Both the position numbers and the translations under genes were made by a program. 64,000 bases of DNA from Chiua virens (taxonomy: Eukaryota > Basidiomycota > Agaricomycetes > Boletales > Boletaceae): NCBI GenBank assembly GCA_019787685.1, contig JAHNUO010000013.1:992001-1056000 (forward strand), read 5' to 3'. This document shows, piece by piece, positions 1 to 11,489 of the stretch. The notes beneath the pieces were generated by a model. It ran no database searches. It was not told the origin of the DNA and saw only the letters and a program-made list of their open reading frames with translations. Each line of letters starts with the position of its first letter. The stretch's first letter is position 1.

Positions 1-1255
1 TTGAAGATAGACTTGAGGCTGTAGGGATGAATAAGTGACAATGGGAAGAAAGGATAAAGAAAATAAATGAGTGTGCACTAGCAAGCCACCAAGTGATGGT
101 GCAAATATACTGGTGATACTACCAAATATGTAGTCCATCTTGTTTGGAGGACACTGAACATTCAATATTGGGGTTGTATAGTTGGATACTAAAATGACAA
201 TGTTAAATCAATTGTGGTGGAAAAAAGAAAAGAAAGATGTGCATGTCTCTGAGCTGCATCACTCTTGCTAGAAAATAACACTTGATGAAAATGAAAGAAT
301 GGTTAGTGAGGCATGACCAGCAATGAAGCAACCTACTCTGGAGTGAATTGTAATGATCTATATGTCTGGGGACTGGATCATCCTGATAGATGTGAATGAT
401 GTGTAAAAATTGGATAGCAGATCTAATGACTGCCATGACCATAGAAAGGGGATAGGGTAGGTGGAATAAGGGAATTTGAATCTACTGAACAAGGTTGGCA
501 GAAGAAGAGACAGATAGCTGTGAGTCATCTTCATGTGCTTTTTGTAGTGACAACCTAATTGCAAAAGTGTGATTAGTGTGCCACACTAGCAGTGGATTAT
601 GTAATGAATAAATCATCACTTGTATTGAAGTTTGGTGGTGTTGCTTTGATAGTAATATCAGGCTGATTGGCAAAGTGTGATTTAGCACACTAGCAGTGTA
701 GAAGGGTAGTTTGAAGGACTATAGCATTCACCCAAAGCTGTACTGCTTTCCCTGAAGAAAAGCCCTAGAGCCATTATCTCTTTCTCTACTGGATGGCTTT
801 CCAGAATTGCTGGTAGAATTAATCATGTGTTACTTTCAGAAGTACAGGGTTAATCATGGCTTTGGACTGAAGAGTGATCTAGTACAGGAAGGGAATGGAG
901 AATGGCTGTACTTGTTATTGGGGGTCTGTATCAGCAGATGCCTGGAAACATTGCAGTGTCCATAGTACCCATATACAAGCATATGAGCAGCCATCAGAAT
1001 TGCTAATTTTGCTGAGTGCCTCTGCATTGATGGCTGGGCCATACAATCAAGATGGTGAATAAAGTGCTCTGTACCTGAAAGTATCTTCATGAATGAGAAT
1101 TATCACAGGAAAAGGTTACAATACTCACTGGCAGTAGCACTGCAGCTTAATGACAACATCATAAACAAGTTAGTGATAAATCAATTATCAACTTAACATT
1201 AATTTGAAAACCATGATATGTATTCACACTACCCTTGGTTGATTTGTCTTCTACA
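1..1255. other. No gene recognised
   Basis: AT-rich stretch with only short open frames on the minus strand (for example 203-442, 482-688 and 854-1090), none with a recognisable domain. A short phrase (an aagtgtgat core followed by cacactagcagtg) occurs twice near 565-590 and 675-700. It ends where homology to the family A retrotransposon begins at about 1256. Confidence 0.5.
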
Positions 1256-1284
1256 GTATCACAGGGAAATCACCCTTTTTCCTT

Positions 1285-2145
1285 ATGATGGGTTATGAAC
1301 CTTGTTCCTTGCCCACCATCATAGTGGAAACCAAACTCCCTGCCATTGAGGAACACCTCAAAACCCTCTCTGCCGCTCATGATGAAGCCCTTGCTGCCCA
1401 CAAACTTGCCTGCCAAGCCATGAAGGCCTGCTCTTTCAAGAAGTTCAAACCCTTCTCCAAAGGCAACCAGGTTTGGTTAGAAGCCCATAATTTGAAACAG
1501 GAACTCATCTTCCCGAAACTTGCATTGCACCGAGAGGGACCCTTCACTATCACAGAAGTCCTCTCCCCGCTTACCTATCACCTCCACCTTCCCAAGACTT
1601 GGAAAATCCACCCAGTCTTCCATGCCTCTCTGTTATCACCCTATCATGAAACAGAAACCTATGGCCTGAATTTCCCAAAACCACCACCTGACCTTATCGT
1701 GGGTGAAGAAGAATGCGAGATCAAGCAGATCTTGAACCACAACAAGAATCCACGGAACCATAAGTTCCTGATCCGATGGAAAGGGTACTCCATTGCAGAT
1801 GATTTCTGGGAACCCAAACCCAATCTAGGAAATGCCAAGGACACAGTGGATGCATATACATGTCTCCATCCCAAGAACTTTCCCTCCATCTGCACCCTTT
1901 CCACCCTACCACCACCACCACCACCACCTTGCTCCCCACTCAGACCACCACCACCAGTCTCCGTCAAGGCCGTGATGACCTACCGCTCATGCTCTATCCC
2001 TGACTTCAAGAACAAGATCATTCACTCTGTCCCTGTCTTCACCCCTACCGCATCCATTCCCCACTGCTTGCTGCCACCACCGGCAACCCCCATCACCAAT
2101 GTCTTCTCCCTCTCCTCCAAATCCTCCCTCACGGAGTCTACCTGA
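1285..2145 (+). pseudogene. Ty3 integrase C-terminus with GPY/F and chromodomain (fragment)
   Basis: This 286-residue open frame is the C-terminal part of a Ty3-type polyprotein. A GPY/F-like module lies at residues about 85-103 (GPFTITEVLSPLTYHLHLP), followed by the WKIHPVFHASLLSPY segment typical of chromovirus integrases. A chromodomain at about 141-192 contains FLIRWKGY and FWEP, which carry aromatic-cage positions. The tail is proline-rich, with a CCACCA microsatellite at about 1907-1930. In the family the chromodomain binds histone marks and guides integration. The catalytic core is missing because the copy is truncated. The frame is open here, whereas the corresponding part of the 16-23.5 kb copy has stops, so the two copies decayed independently. 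Confidence 0.85.
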
Positions 2146-2319
2146 CCCTCTTCTCCAGCTGCTTCGGCAGTTGCTGATGCAGGATAGGGAGCCCCTCCTC
2201 AATGGCCTACTCCTGCTCCTGTTCCTAACCCTCTTCATCCTCCTATCACGTCAGTAGATCTCCCCTACCACTCTCACACCATATGTTTCTTTTCGTTCTT
2301 CCCTGAGTACTTTCACCGT

Positions 2320-2885
2320 ATGCGTGAACTTATCCTAGACCCCATGATGGCCTTCCCCATCAAACACCACCTCGACCTGAACTCCCCCCTGAGTGCCTTA
2401 TACCTTGCATACCTCCACTCACCTTTGTCCAGTCAGACCTCTTGGGCCCAAATAGAAACACCTGCCATCTCTCCACAGTCGCTGGACAGATTCATGACCA
2501 GATCTGTGCCTACCTCAAGCATGCCCTGTATCAAATACAGGTGGGCAAATTTTTAGAGGACCTTCACTGCCACCAAGTGGAATTATCCCTGTACATTGCC
2601 ACCTCCTCTGAACCCCTTACCCAACTATCCACGCCCTCTGCTTCTTTGGCCCCATTCACTGAAGAAGAAATGATTGCTGCCAACTGCGCCAAAGCTGAAC
2701 ATCTTTTTCAGACTGGTCAGGTATCCCTCCCTGATGATTACCCCCATTGGCACAAGGCCTGCTTCGAGTGCTGCAAGCTCGGCCACATCCGCATTGAGTG
2801 CAGCATGTACCAATGCCCCATTTGCCTCACTTGGTCCCTGGCCATATCCAGTCCCAGTGCCCTGGATGACCTCCTCATACATTCA
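2320..2885 (+). pseudogene. Post-chromodomain frame with CCHC zinc knuckle (family A, copy 1)
   Basis: Downstream of the chromodomain two overlapping frames (2320-2556 and 2442-3140) encode the same protein region as 21662-22690. The zinc knuckle CFECCKLGHIRIEC (nt 2760-2801) fits C-X2-C-X4-H-X4-C exactly. It is followed by CPIC, but a 1-nt deletion after LTWS destroys the second His/Cys pair that the other copy retains. After about 2875 the frame reads into LTR sequence and has no protein meaning. A knuckle at this end of the element is unusual, since the nucleocapsid knuckle is normally in gag. Confidence 0.65.
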
Positions 2886-3509
2886 TCCATACTTCACCTC
2901 CTTTTACCTTTATGTAACCAGCGCCGGCATTACCTGTGTGCTTACTCATTTCCTTTCATGTCATCATCTGATGACATCACACTTACTCATTTTACTTCTC
3001 ATTATCATTCAATGGCATCATACTTAGTCATTTCATCTTTGTCATTGTCCACTGCCATCGCATCATACAACTCCCCCTTTTGGCCTTTCACCCTTCCGCT
3101 CTTCTTGGCCACCCCTTTTGGACACTTGGTCCATGCATGATTCTCATAGTATAAATACCCTGCAGTGATACTCCTGTATACCAGTCTTGATCTTTGCAAT
3201 CTAGCTGAGTATCACTGCCTCCTCCTTGGGCTTCACCTAAGCCACTCTCAACAACTATGGCCAACACCTAGTTCCACCTCAATCACAAGAGGAAGACCCT
3301 TGGTCCTTCAGGTATAGATTCCCAACAGGATGCTCTTAGCAATGCCCGAGTTCTAACTTGTCTCACTGGTAGCAATCTGCTAACCAGTAACCCTCCTTGA
3401 ACTCTTTCAGCACACCACATATCAAGTGGTGGTTGTTTGAGTTATCGCAGCCACTTGGTACTTAGTGCTTTTGCGGCTATGCTAGGTCCTACCCAGAACT
3501 ATTGTAACA

Positions 3510-5000
3510 TTAGGAGCTTGTTTTCAATAGATGATCACCTGTTTTCCTCTCCTATTCTGCTCGAATAAGCCTCACTGACATAGCTCAGAACATGTACTCA
3601 ATATCTCTAACAGCAAACAAGCCATGCATCACCATTCATGGCCTCAGAAGACAACTCCAGGAGTATCATTGCATACTTCCATGGAGACAGTATGTTTGAA
3701 GGATATGTGAATGTGCACATTGATTGATGTATGGGAACAAAATACCTGAACCTACATCATTTCTTTCTCAGGCATGAAACTTGTTGTGAGTTCTTTCCAC
3801 TCCCATTCCCAATTAACAATTCTTGCTGAGAACATCCTTGAAATTATGCTTGCCGTAGCACTACAAGATAGTCTAAAAGGATTGATCAAGTGTCCTTACC
3901 TACTGCTGAAATGGCAGGCTAGACAATACATCCATGTCACACATGATGATTTACAAGCGATTATGGATGCTATTCAGGAGTGAGCATTAATAACTGTTTG
4001 ATCTGGAACTAATCCTGATACCAACCAGATTTGAAGACAATCAGGAACTGCATCTGGGAGAGCAGCAGTCAACAAGCTACATGGCATACTATGCAGTGCC
4101 ACATAGATGGAGTGGACTAACTGAAATACTTGTTCATGAAACCCGAAATGGTAACTTTATCTTACCTCATATGCACACGCTGTTCCACAATGTCAAAAAT
4201 GTGGTGATGCATGTTGTACAACTGGGAGAACACAATGAAGAAAGACGGTTTGTATGCATTGTTGACAGGTTATCACTTAACGAGGCTCATTTTCAATATA
4301 CCATTGTTGGCCTTGAATGACATTACCTCATCTGTGACCTATTCCAACAAGATATTATGGATGTCACTCGTGTCATTGACACATATGTTCCCAATTGTGC
4401 CATCCAACAATAACTAATCATAAGTATATATGAAAACAAAATATGGACAACCATCACTTAGACTTCATGCCAACTGACTCAAATTTTTGGGTTCTTTTTC
4501 ATCTAATTTCTATGCTATTACTTGCCTTAGTTGGTTTCTTTTTGTGTCAATCATTACACATCTCACATTAAACCTTACAACCACTGTCAATGAGGTCCAG
4601 GTTTGCCTGTAGTAGCATCAGGAAAAGTGCAAACGACCTAGCATGACCTAGCTGGTCTAGCGATAGACTGGCTAGATCATGCTAGGTCGGCTAGACCATA
4701 GTCTAGTGCCAGAGCATCCTGTCAGTGAAAGGACAGACGATCTGGCGCTAGGTTACTGCTAGACCAATGATAGGCCTGTGCCAGCGCTGATAGGACCAGC
4801 CTACGATGGCTAGAATCTGAACTGGTGCCAGATTTGCGCACTATTCAAGCCAGCACTGCACATGAGAGACCACTCAACCAATCATATTTCCTGACACAAA
4901 ACTCTAATAATGACATTATCGCATGCGGGGGCTCGCATGTTGTGGCCACTGTGAGACTTAGTAACCATCCTCCAAGTCTCCATGCCAGCCTGAGTGGCTT
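3510..5000. other. No recognisable gene; two weak open frames and a long hairpin
   Basis: After the LTR end there are two short open frames (3774-3983 and 4081-4320). The second reads RWSGLTEILVHETRNGNF and continues past a stop in the same style, so it may be a decayed exon, but I do not recognise it. From about 4600 to 4830 the sequence is dense in CTAG-containing words and forms the inverted repeat listed separately. Confidence 0.4.
4634..4689. repeat. Long imperfect hairpin with perfect 13-bp outer stem
   Basis: CGACCTAGCATGA at 4634-4646 is the exact reverse complement of TCATGCTAGGTCG at 4677-4689. The 30-bp interior (4647-4676) is itself nearly palindromic (CTAGC...TCTA against TAGA...GCTAG with two mismatches around a 4-nt loop). 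The whole 56 bp can fold into one stem of about 26 bp. Confidence 0.75.
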
Positions 5001-5009
5001 CTATCCTTA

Positions 5010-7526
5010 TCCTCAACATCTTCCGCAGCCACTATCTAAGCCTGCTTCCTTGCCTGCTCCATTTGCGCCAGTGCTCGTCTCCTTGCTCTTGGATTCTGAA
5101 ACTTGGATTTGAGCCTGAGCTGCTGTAAGATATTCTTCAGTTTGGCAAACCCCATTCACCTGGATTGCATCTTGATCTGTGCCTGTTAAGTCAGCAGCTG
5201 ACAATGTTTGTGCTAAAGAGATTATCTTTTTCCACTTATTTTCACTCAAGCCTGATGTGGACGAAGCATACTGCCGTGCTGCAGTGGCAAACTTGTGATC
5301 AAACTGATTTTTGCCAGATCGACATCCTTGACTATCACCATCCCCTGTGAAGTCAAGTACATTCTTCATGTTCTTGCCTCCTCTGAACAATTCCAGTGTG
5401 CGCTTGAGCTTCTGACCATTAGCCTTGCATCACATACAGATAGTGGTGCTTACTGAGGCAGCACACAATGCCAGTGCACCAAAAGGCTTTCCGAATGCCA
5501 AAAACTGATTGGCTCCTACCCGCTGGAGGTGCTTAGCAAGAATTGACGTCATGAGAGGGGCTTCCAAAGCCCCCTTCATGCTCTAACAATAGATGTTGCA
5601 TAAGCAGCTAATGGTGGTGAATATTGAACGCATCCCGCTCACCTCAGGGTCCTTGTAAATGAGTGGAAACATCGGTTTATCATCGCTGTCACGGATGAAT
5701 GGGACTTGAGATTTCACAAACGCTACCCAGGCTTTGTGATCCTTGATATACTCGGATGCTTTGAAGTATTGTTCCAGACAATAAATCCTGCATTTGCTTA
5801 TATCACTGCACCATGTGTTGAGTCAGTCGCATGTCTGGAACAAGTCCTGTCATGATGTCACCTCATTTAGAATAAACACTTGCTATTTTTTTGATCGCTG
5901 GATACTTGGTAACATTGAGATGAGTGTCCCCTGAGTCGAAGATGTTGTCCCACAGCTGTTGGATTGTGGACATGAGATCCGGGTTCTCGTTGGTGCCAAA
6001 GGGGTTATCTGTGGACCCAGCCCAATCAACAAGAAATCAGGATGTCCCATTGATGCTTTGCGAGCAGGGTGTTTTCAATGGGGAGATCCTTGACTTTCAT
6101 GTCCCTCAGTGCCTTCAAGATCAATTGCACCCCTGGGCCCTGTGCAACCTCCATTCCTGGCAACATATGATTGACATTCGCCTTGGAAACCTTCAAATCC
6201 ATCTACGAGAGACCAAAACACACCACAAACACCATGCAACCACATGGTAAGTATGTATTGCTGATGGTTACTAATGACAACTCACGGATTTGGTTGGTTG
6301 CATCACAGCCGCCAAATTCCCACCTCCCTCAGACTCTTGCATTCCGCTGCTTCCTAGCTTTCTGGCTTTTTGGGCTGCCCCATGCCACTCGATCATGTTG
6401 ATCCACTGGCAATCAGCCTCCTTGATTTGTTTTGGGATTAGCAAGGTACGAGGTGCACTGACTTGTAAAGTAACAGCAGCCTTATCTTTCCTGGACATAG
6501 GCGCAATCTGAGCTGTCTGGGTTGCCCCCACTCCTTTGGTATGATTGATTTTTTTCTTCCAATCTTTTGACAGGTTACTGGCAAATTGTGTACCCTTTTT
6601 CAGCCTCTTTGGTGTGGGTCTTTCGCAAACAATGTTGACAGTGAGTAGTACCTCCCTCGTTCAAAACTTACACTCACAATTCATTTCCTTCAGCCTGAAG
6701 GTCTGAGTTGGCAGGGTTTGCAACTTGCTTCTGGACTGTGTTGTTTGTGGGAGCAGTTTTCCAAGCATTCCCAATATCCTCATGCAGGCTATGAGGCTTT
6801 TCACACTATAATGTAGTAAGTGTGGTTCTTTGTCATCCAATCTGGGCCACTTACAGTTGCATTGAAGCTAGACTTTGGTTGATTGTGGTGTTCAGCATTG
6901 CCACCATCATCACCTTTGCTTTCATTTGAATCAATCTGGGCCACCGCATAGGTCCAGCACAGGGCACGAGGATTTTTACCACACTACAAAAAGTAAGTGC
7001 TATGCTTCATGAGCCATAGCTTTGAACATACTGATTCTTTCGAACCAACATTCATGTATTCAGACTCTGATGCAGGGTCTGTGGTAGGTTCCATTTGCAT
7101 GTCGTCATCAGGTCCTAATCTGTCCCCTTCAGCCTGAGGTGCAATGAGATCGTTCATCTCATGCTCAGCAGGGATTCCTGACAATTTTTGTCAGCAAGCT
7201 ATCATCGAGCATTTTAGAGGCTTGGTTGAGTCCTTGCCTGTCTCTGGGTCTTGCATGTGTTGGAGTGCACCCACCCCTCTTTTTGTGGACGTTCTGGTGC
7301 AACTCAGATATGTATCATCCTCATCCTGGGGCTGATCTTCCATCGCAACAATAGCTAGAACCTTTTCACGTCGTTCCTTGGCTACCTGGTCTTGTACCTT
7401 GGCAGCAGCAACAACCTCATGTGCTTCATCAGCATTTTTCTGGGCAGTAGTGCAGCATTTTTGTGTGTTTGCCTGGATGATGGCTGTGGGGTCAACATTG
7501 GTGTTTTTGCAGATAGGGCATGCCAT
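5010..7526 (-). pseudogene. Decayed DUF6532-like basidiomycete gene
   Basis: Pieces of one protein read on the minus strand in several frames. The likely N-terminus at 7526 starts MACPICKN and continues into an Ala/Lys/Glu-rich, probably coiled-coil part (AHEVVAAAKVQDQVAKERRE). Further pieces lie at 7184-6984, 6531-6271, about 6230-6050 and 5950-5880 (STIQQLWDNIFDSGDTHLNV). The C-terminal part, about 5700-5010, includes PMFPLIYKDPEVSG, FGALALCAASVS and FDHKFATAARQYASS. The order charged N-terminus, then QLWDxxF, then fIYKDPE, then GALALxxxxVE, resembles the DUF6532-type proteins expanded in Agaricomycetes. Function is unknown. Several stops and frame changes cannot all be introns, so I call it broken. 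It is divergent from the Plavaka transposase 240-350 bp away. Confidence 0.5.
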
Positions 7527-7766
7527 GACGGTAATGCAAAAGAAAGAGAGATGAGGGAGGTAAGACCTTGCCTCTGGACCTTTTTTTTACTGGCTAATGG
7601 AATTTTTTGGCCACCGACCCAACACATTTTCGTCCTCCTCAATAAAAGTCCCTTACATGGTGATCTTTTTTGCATGGGCTAACATATTCCAAATTACTTG
7701 TTTAGCACAAGGTTGCCCTCTCAAGAATGGAGACCCTTAGCATGGTGATCTTTTTTCCACTGCCCA
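7527..7766. promoter_or_regulatory. Divergent intergenic region
   Basis: This gap separates the minus-strand DUF6532-like gene from the plus-strand Plavaka frame. It holds two copies of a phrase of the form catggtgatctttttt (7658-7674 and 7739-7755) followed by a short diverging tail. The duplicated T-tract phrase could be part of transposon terminal sequence or of a bidirectional promoter; neither is shown. Confidence 0.3.
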
Positions 7767-8626
7767 ATGTATCCTGCAGCACCCATTCGGCATGTCAACA
7801 GTCACCCTGAAATCGTTCGTGGAACTAACAACACTTATTCAGAATCTATCTCTGTGCTTCGCAACATCACTATGTCTCCCCCCACACTACTGAATTGCCT
7901 GCTATGCCCTCATTGCTCCAAAATGTTTACTTCACAGGGGGGGCGCATGGGGCATGTTCATACTGTGCATCCCGACTAATGACACCCTCAAGCTGACTCA
8001 GACTCTGAGTCGGACCCTGTTGGTTCCTCAAGCCACACACCTGAGCATCACAGTACCCACTTCCCCATCGCCCATCCAGATGATCTTGCAGACCTTGGAG
8101 TCAGGGATCAGTCGCCAGAAGGTCCCCATGTCGACCATGAACTTGCAGGAGGGACAGTACAGAAAGAGTATCACCCATATCTGACCGGTTTGTACCACAT
8201 TGTCAAAAAAAAATTTACTGATCATGAAATCCAGTGCAACCCTGTGATGAGTCTGGGGTGCCGTTACCTCCCAGTCATCCTCCTAGCCCTCGTGCTCAGC
8301 ATGACCCCACCGACTGGTCCCCCTTTACTGGTCAGCATGACTTCCTCGCAGATTTTCTCTTTAGGTGCAAGGAGATGTCACTGGGAAATATCAACCACCT
8401 CATGGAACTTTGGGCATTCCAAGCCCTCCAGCAGCAACCCAACAGCCTAGGGAGCAATCCATCATCTTTGGGCACACCTTTCCTATCCACTGCCCACATG
8501 TATGCAACAATTGACCAAATACACTCAGGTGGAACTCCTTGGGAGTGTATGAAAGTCTCACCAAACATGGATAGGGATGAAAATCCACCATCCTGGAAGC
8601 ATGCCAAATATGAAGTGTGGTACCGT

Positions 8627-9333
8627 TGTAGAAAAGTAATATAAGGTTGAATGAGAAGAAAGGTGGGGCGATAAGTTCGTCCCAAGGGGGGTTATGTTTG
8701 AAGGGATGATGGATTCAGGTTTGTCTAAGAGTCCTAGAAGCTGCTGGACAATCCGGAATGAAAAGCGGTCGATATAAGAGTATCCGGGTGGGGGCGAAGC
8801 GATGAGGGTATTGATTCGAGTAGATGAGACGTCGAGGAACGATAGGACGAGGTAAAAGAGAAGCTATCCAGCTCACTCACGCACGGGAGAGTAAACAGGA
8901 GATCTCCTGAACGCAGAAAGACCATATTTTTGTGTTAGAAACAGGGTTTTATAGTCCTGGGCATATCCCAGGACTGTTAAAGGTAATCCGACCCTAAGTA
9001 AGTGTACAGGATTGACATAGGGTGAGTATGGAAAGAAGGGGTGTCAAACCTTGTAGATGACAAAGAAAGGGAAGGTGTTAGGATAGTAATGACCTTAATA
9101 AGGCCAAATCGAGTAGAACAAGTCAAATCGGATGAAGCGGAATACGTACGAAAGCACCGGATTGGATCGCATTGACTCGGATTGGACTCGGATTGAACTC
9201 GGATGATCTGTAAACGCTAGGAATGAAACCGGGCTGGCACGAAGTCGATGGCGGATGAGACGGGAGATGATATGACATGATGAAGAGCGAGGAAAATGTA
9301 TCCTACAACCGTAGGGAGTATCTAACTCCTACA
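8627..9333 (-). repeat. Family B LTR (3' LTR in element sense)
   Basis: On the plus strand it begins TGTAGAAAAG and ends CTCCTACA, giving a 5-bp terminal inverted repeat TGTAG/CTACA. It is the same as the copy at 13642-14348 throughout. It contains the AGTCCTGGG-CATAT-CCCAGGACT palindrome at 8953-8975 and an AGGAGATCTCCT palindrome. Confidence 0.9.
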
Positions 9334-9487
9334 CCCGAGGGGAACTTGGATGCCGACTGTCCTCAGTCGGTCACGTGATGTACGCGCGAGCTGGGTTTGA
9401 AAACTGAACAATGCGCCACCGGACATTACTTGAACGCGTCGCATCCACACTTCTCTTCTATTCTCTTTTATCTTTTACACTTCCACT
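9334..9487 (+). promoter_or_regulatory. Probable promoter and leader of the antisense Cys6 gene
   Basis: These 154 bp separate the LTR from the ATG at 9488. They contain an inverted repeat CCGACTG-TCCT-CAGTCGG (about 9354-9371), followed directly by the palindrome TCACGTGA with a CACGTG core. A pyrimidine-rich run (about 9450-9487) precedes the ATG, typical of fungal transcription starts. The arrangement suggests the gene has its own promoter rather than depending on the LTR. Confidence 0.5.
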
Positions 9488-10774
9488 ATGTCGTACGCCG
9501 AGTCGATCCTCAAATACGTGGACACACAGAAAGCGGTCGATCCGTACGAACCACGCGTCTTCGCCAAGACGGAGCTGAAGCATGCGAACGGACGCGCCAG
9601 GGACTTCGCGAAGACGATCCTGGACGACAGGGAGGACCTGGCCGAGGAGCAAACAATGTGGCGAGAGGAATGGGATGAGATCCTGGTACGTAGTTAACCG
9701 ATCGCGTCTCGTCGTGTACTAACCGCGAACTATTCGTTTTTACAGAAACATCTCAGCGATTGCCTTCGACAGGCTCGGGACGCCGGCGTCGAGGCTCGGG
9801 TTGACAATGCGGTCACCCTCGCGATTCAAGAGTCGCAGAAGGCGATGGAACGGTGGGACGCGGCCAAGAAGCTACGAAAGGCGGCTGATGACGCGGCGAA
9901 GGCAACGGCAGCAGTGCACGAGAGTGAGGAACGAGAGGACGCAGGGGGCGAGAAGACGCGAAGGAGGCGCGAGGAGAAGGGGAAAGCGCCAGAGGGGAGA
10001 GAGAAACGGAAGGTGCGTGTCCGGATACATATCCGGTACGCGCGATGCTAACGAGGTTATACACACAGCGTCCTATCGTGATGGAGAACGAGTCGGAGGG
10101 CGAGGACGAGCCGATCATCGTCGAAAGCAGCACGGCCAAGAGCACGCCGCCGACTCATACCGATTCGCTGCGGGAGGAAGGCGACATCGACCACGAGGTG
10201 CCGTGCGAGCGGTGCGAGGGCGCAGGGTACCCCTGCTTTGGGGTTCCTAGTCGTGTATGCAGACGCTGCGGAAAGGACCGCCAGAGCTGCACATATTCAA
10301 GCGGACGTGGCGGCAAGAGGGCGAAGACGGATGGGAAGGTAGAAGCGACGAGGGTCCCAGGTGAGCAATAACACGTTGCTCATCAATCCGCGTGTATTAA
10401 TACACGGTTTAGCTTCGCAAAAACCGGTGGTATTCGTACCACCGCGCCGACTGTTCGCGGAACCGTCCAATCCGGTTCCGGATACGCGCAAGGCAAGGCC
10501 GAAGCCGCGTCCTAAGGCTAAGGCATCCATCGTGGACAACGAGGAGGAAGAGGATACGGGCCTCAAGAAGAAGCAGAAGACGTCGGGTCAAGACGGACCT
10601 ACGCGCTCTCAGGTCGACGCGGCCAAACGGGCCGTGCTCGCTATGGAGGCAGAGCTGCTCGCCTCCAAAACCGAGTACAAGACGCTTGAGATGCAGTTGG
10701 CGGATAAAGGGACGGCAATCGCGTCGAAGGAGGCTGAGTTGGAGAAGGTGAAGGCCGTACTACGGCTTCTGTAG
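9488..10774 (+). CDS. Four-exon gene for a 372-residue Zn2Cys6-spaced protein, antisense in element B
   Basis: Predicted exons are 9488-9685, 9746-10012, 10069-10360 and 10413-10774. The introns are 60, 56 and 52 nt, all GT-AG; the first two have CTAAC branch sites (GTACTAAC, GCTAAC). Splicing gives an uninterrupted 372-residue frame. The N-terminal half is charged and helical (EQTMWREEWDEIL, then an A/K/E/R-rich stretch). Residues 201-229 hold C-X2-C-X6-C-X7-C-X2-C-X6-C (CERCEGAGYPC, CRRCGKDRQSC), the spacing of the fungal binuclear zinc cluster. The usual basic first loop is replaced by a neutral/acidic one, so DNA binding is uncertain. A basic, nuclear-signal-like patch (KRAKTDGK) and a C-terminal coiled coil (about 315-370) follow. 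Clean splice sites and CpG-rich codons suggest an intact gene. Its role in the element is unknown; regulator or packaging factor are guesses. Confidence 0.75.
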
Positions 10775-11489
10775 ATAGAGTCGTCGTTCCCGCTGTGTCG
10801 TAGTATAGCAATCGATCCGTGTCCTCTGTCCAATCCGGTCGCGATCCCTAATTAAGCAACGAATGGAAAGTGATCAATAAAACGAAATGTGAGTGAAAAG
10901 AAACGAGAATAATTAATACGGGGTGCGGTTGTCCATCTGGCTTGTCTTCTTCGGTCATCTTTCGAGTCTATACCTGCACTAATCGCTTCGCCGAGCGGCC
11001 GGATTGCGTATGACAGTATTCGGTTTCAGATGAGAGAAAAGAAGTAGTAGCGAAAGTGAATATCTAAATAACAACGGTTATGATCGAAGACAAAGGAACT
11101 GGCAGTATACGGATGGTTTCATTGTTTTATTTTTCTGTCTTGTTGTATCGAAGGAAAGAGTGTATCGTATAAATTGTCTGTGTGTTTATCGGCGGTTTTC
11201 GTTGTTTTAGAGGCACCGGATCGAATCCCGGGGTGAGATAGAGAGCACCGGTCGAATCCCGGGGTAGAGACGGATACGTATCATATGGCTGACTTTATGT
11301 TTTATGCTTTGAGACGATGCTTGGACCATTGCCAAGTAGTCGCGACGTCGACTAACAACGGCGGATCATCAGGTTGAACTATAAAATCAATGAACCGGTT
11401 AGTAATGCGCAGAAACGGATCCGTATACGAGCGGATGGCATCGAAAGTGCGTGTTATGCGACTAAAAACGTGAAAAACTGAGCTTGGCA
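10775..11489. other. Non-coding interior of element B between the two convergent genes
   Basis: This 715-bp spacer between the 3' ends of the antisense gene and the gag-like gene holds no open frame of note. It contains two near-identical copies of a phrase reading accgg(a)tcgaatcccggggt (about 11215 and 11247), which resembles a tRNA T-arm, but no tRNA body surrounds them. This is where a pol gene would normally be. Confidence 0.6.

Larger units (their letters stand above)
1256..3509 (+). mobile_element. Family A Ty3 element, 5'-truncated 3' end with partial LTR
   Basis: The sequence is collinear with the 3' part of the two-LTR element at 15965-23512. It starts inside the integrase (compare 20953) and runs through the chromodomain and post-chromodomain reading frame. 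At about 2875 it jumps from the coding region directly into the LTR, so the polypurine tract and the LTR start are missing. The LTR remainder ends with ATTGTAACA at 3509. It keeps the TATA region and the AGTCTTGATCT segment used for self-priming. This is a dead fragment, probably created by truncation plus an internal deletion of about 0.4 kb. Confidence 0.85.

Noticed and set aside
1659..1967. Gly-rich minus-strand frame opposite the Ty3 chromodomain
   Set aside because: It is the complement of the proline-rich tail and the CCACCA microsatellite of the plus-strand frame.
8734..8925. 63-residue frame repeated exactly at 13749-13940
   Set aside because: It lies within the identical LTRs, so the repetition is explained by the LTR and not by selection on a peptide; old LTR copies do not keep it open.
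11210..11270. Possible tRNA gene from T-arm-like phrases (tcgaatcccgg)
   Set aside because: No acceptor, D or anticodon arms could be placed around either copy.
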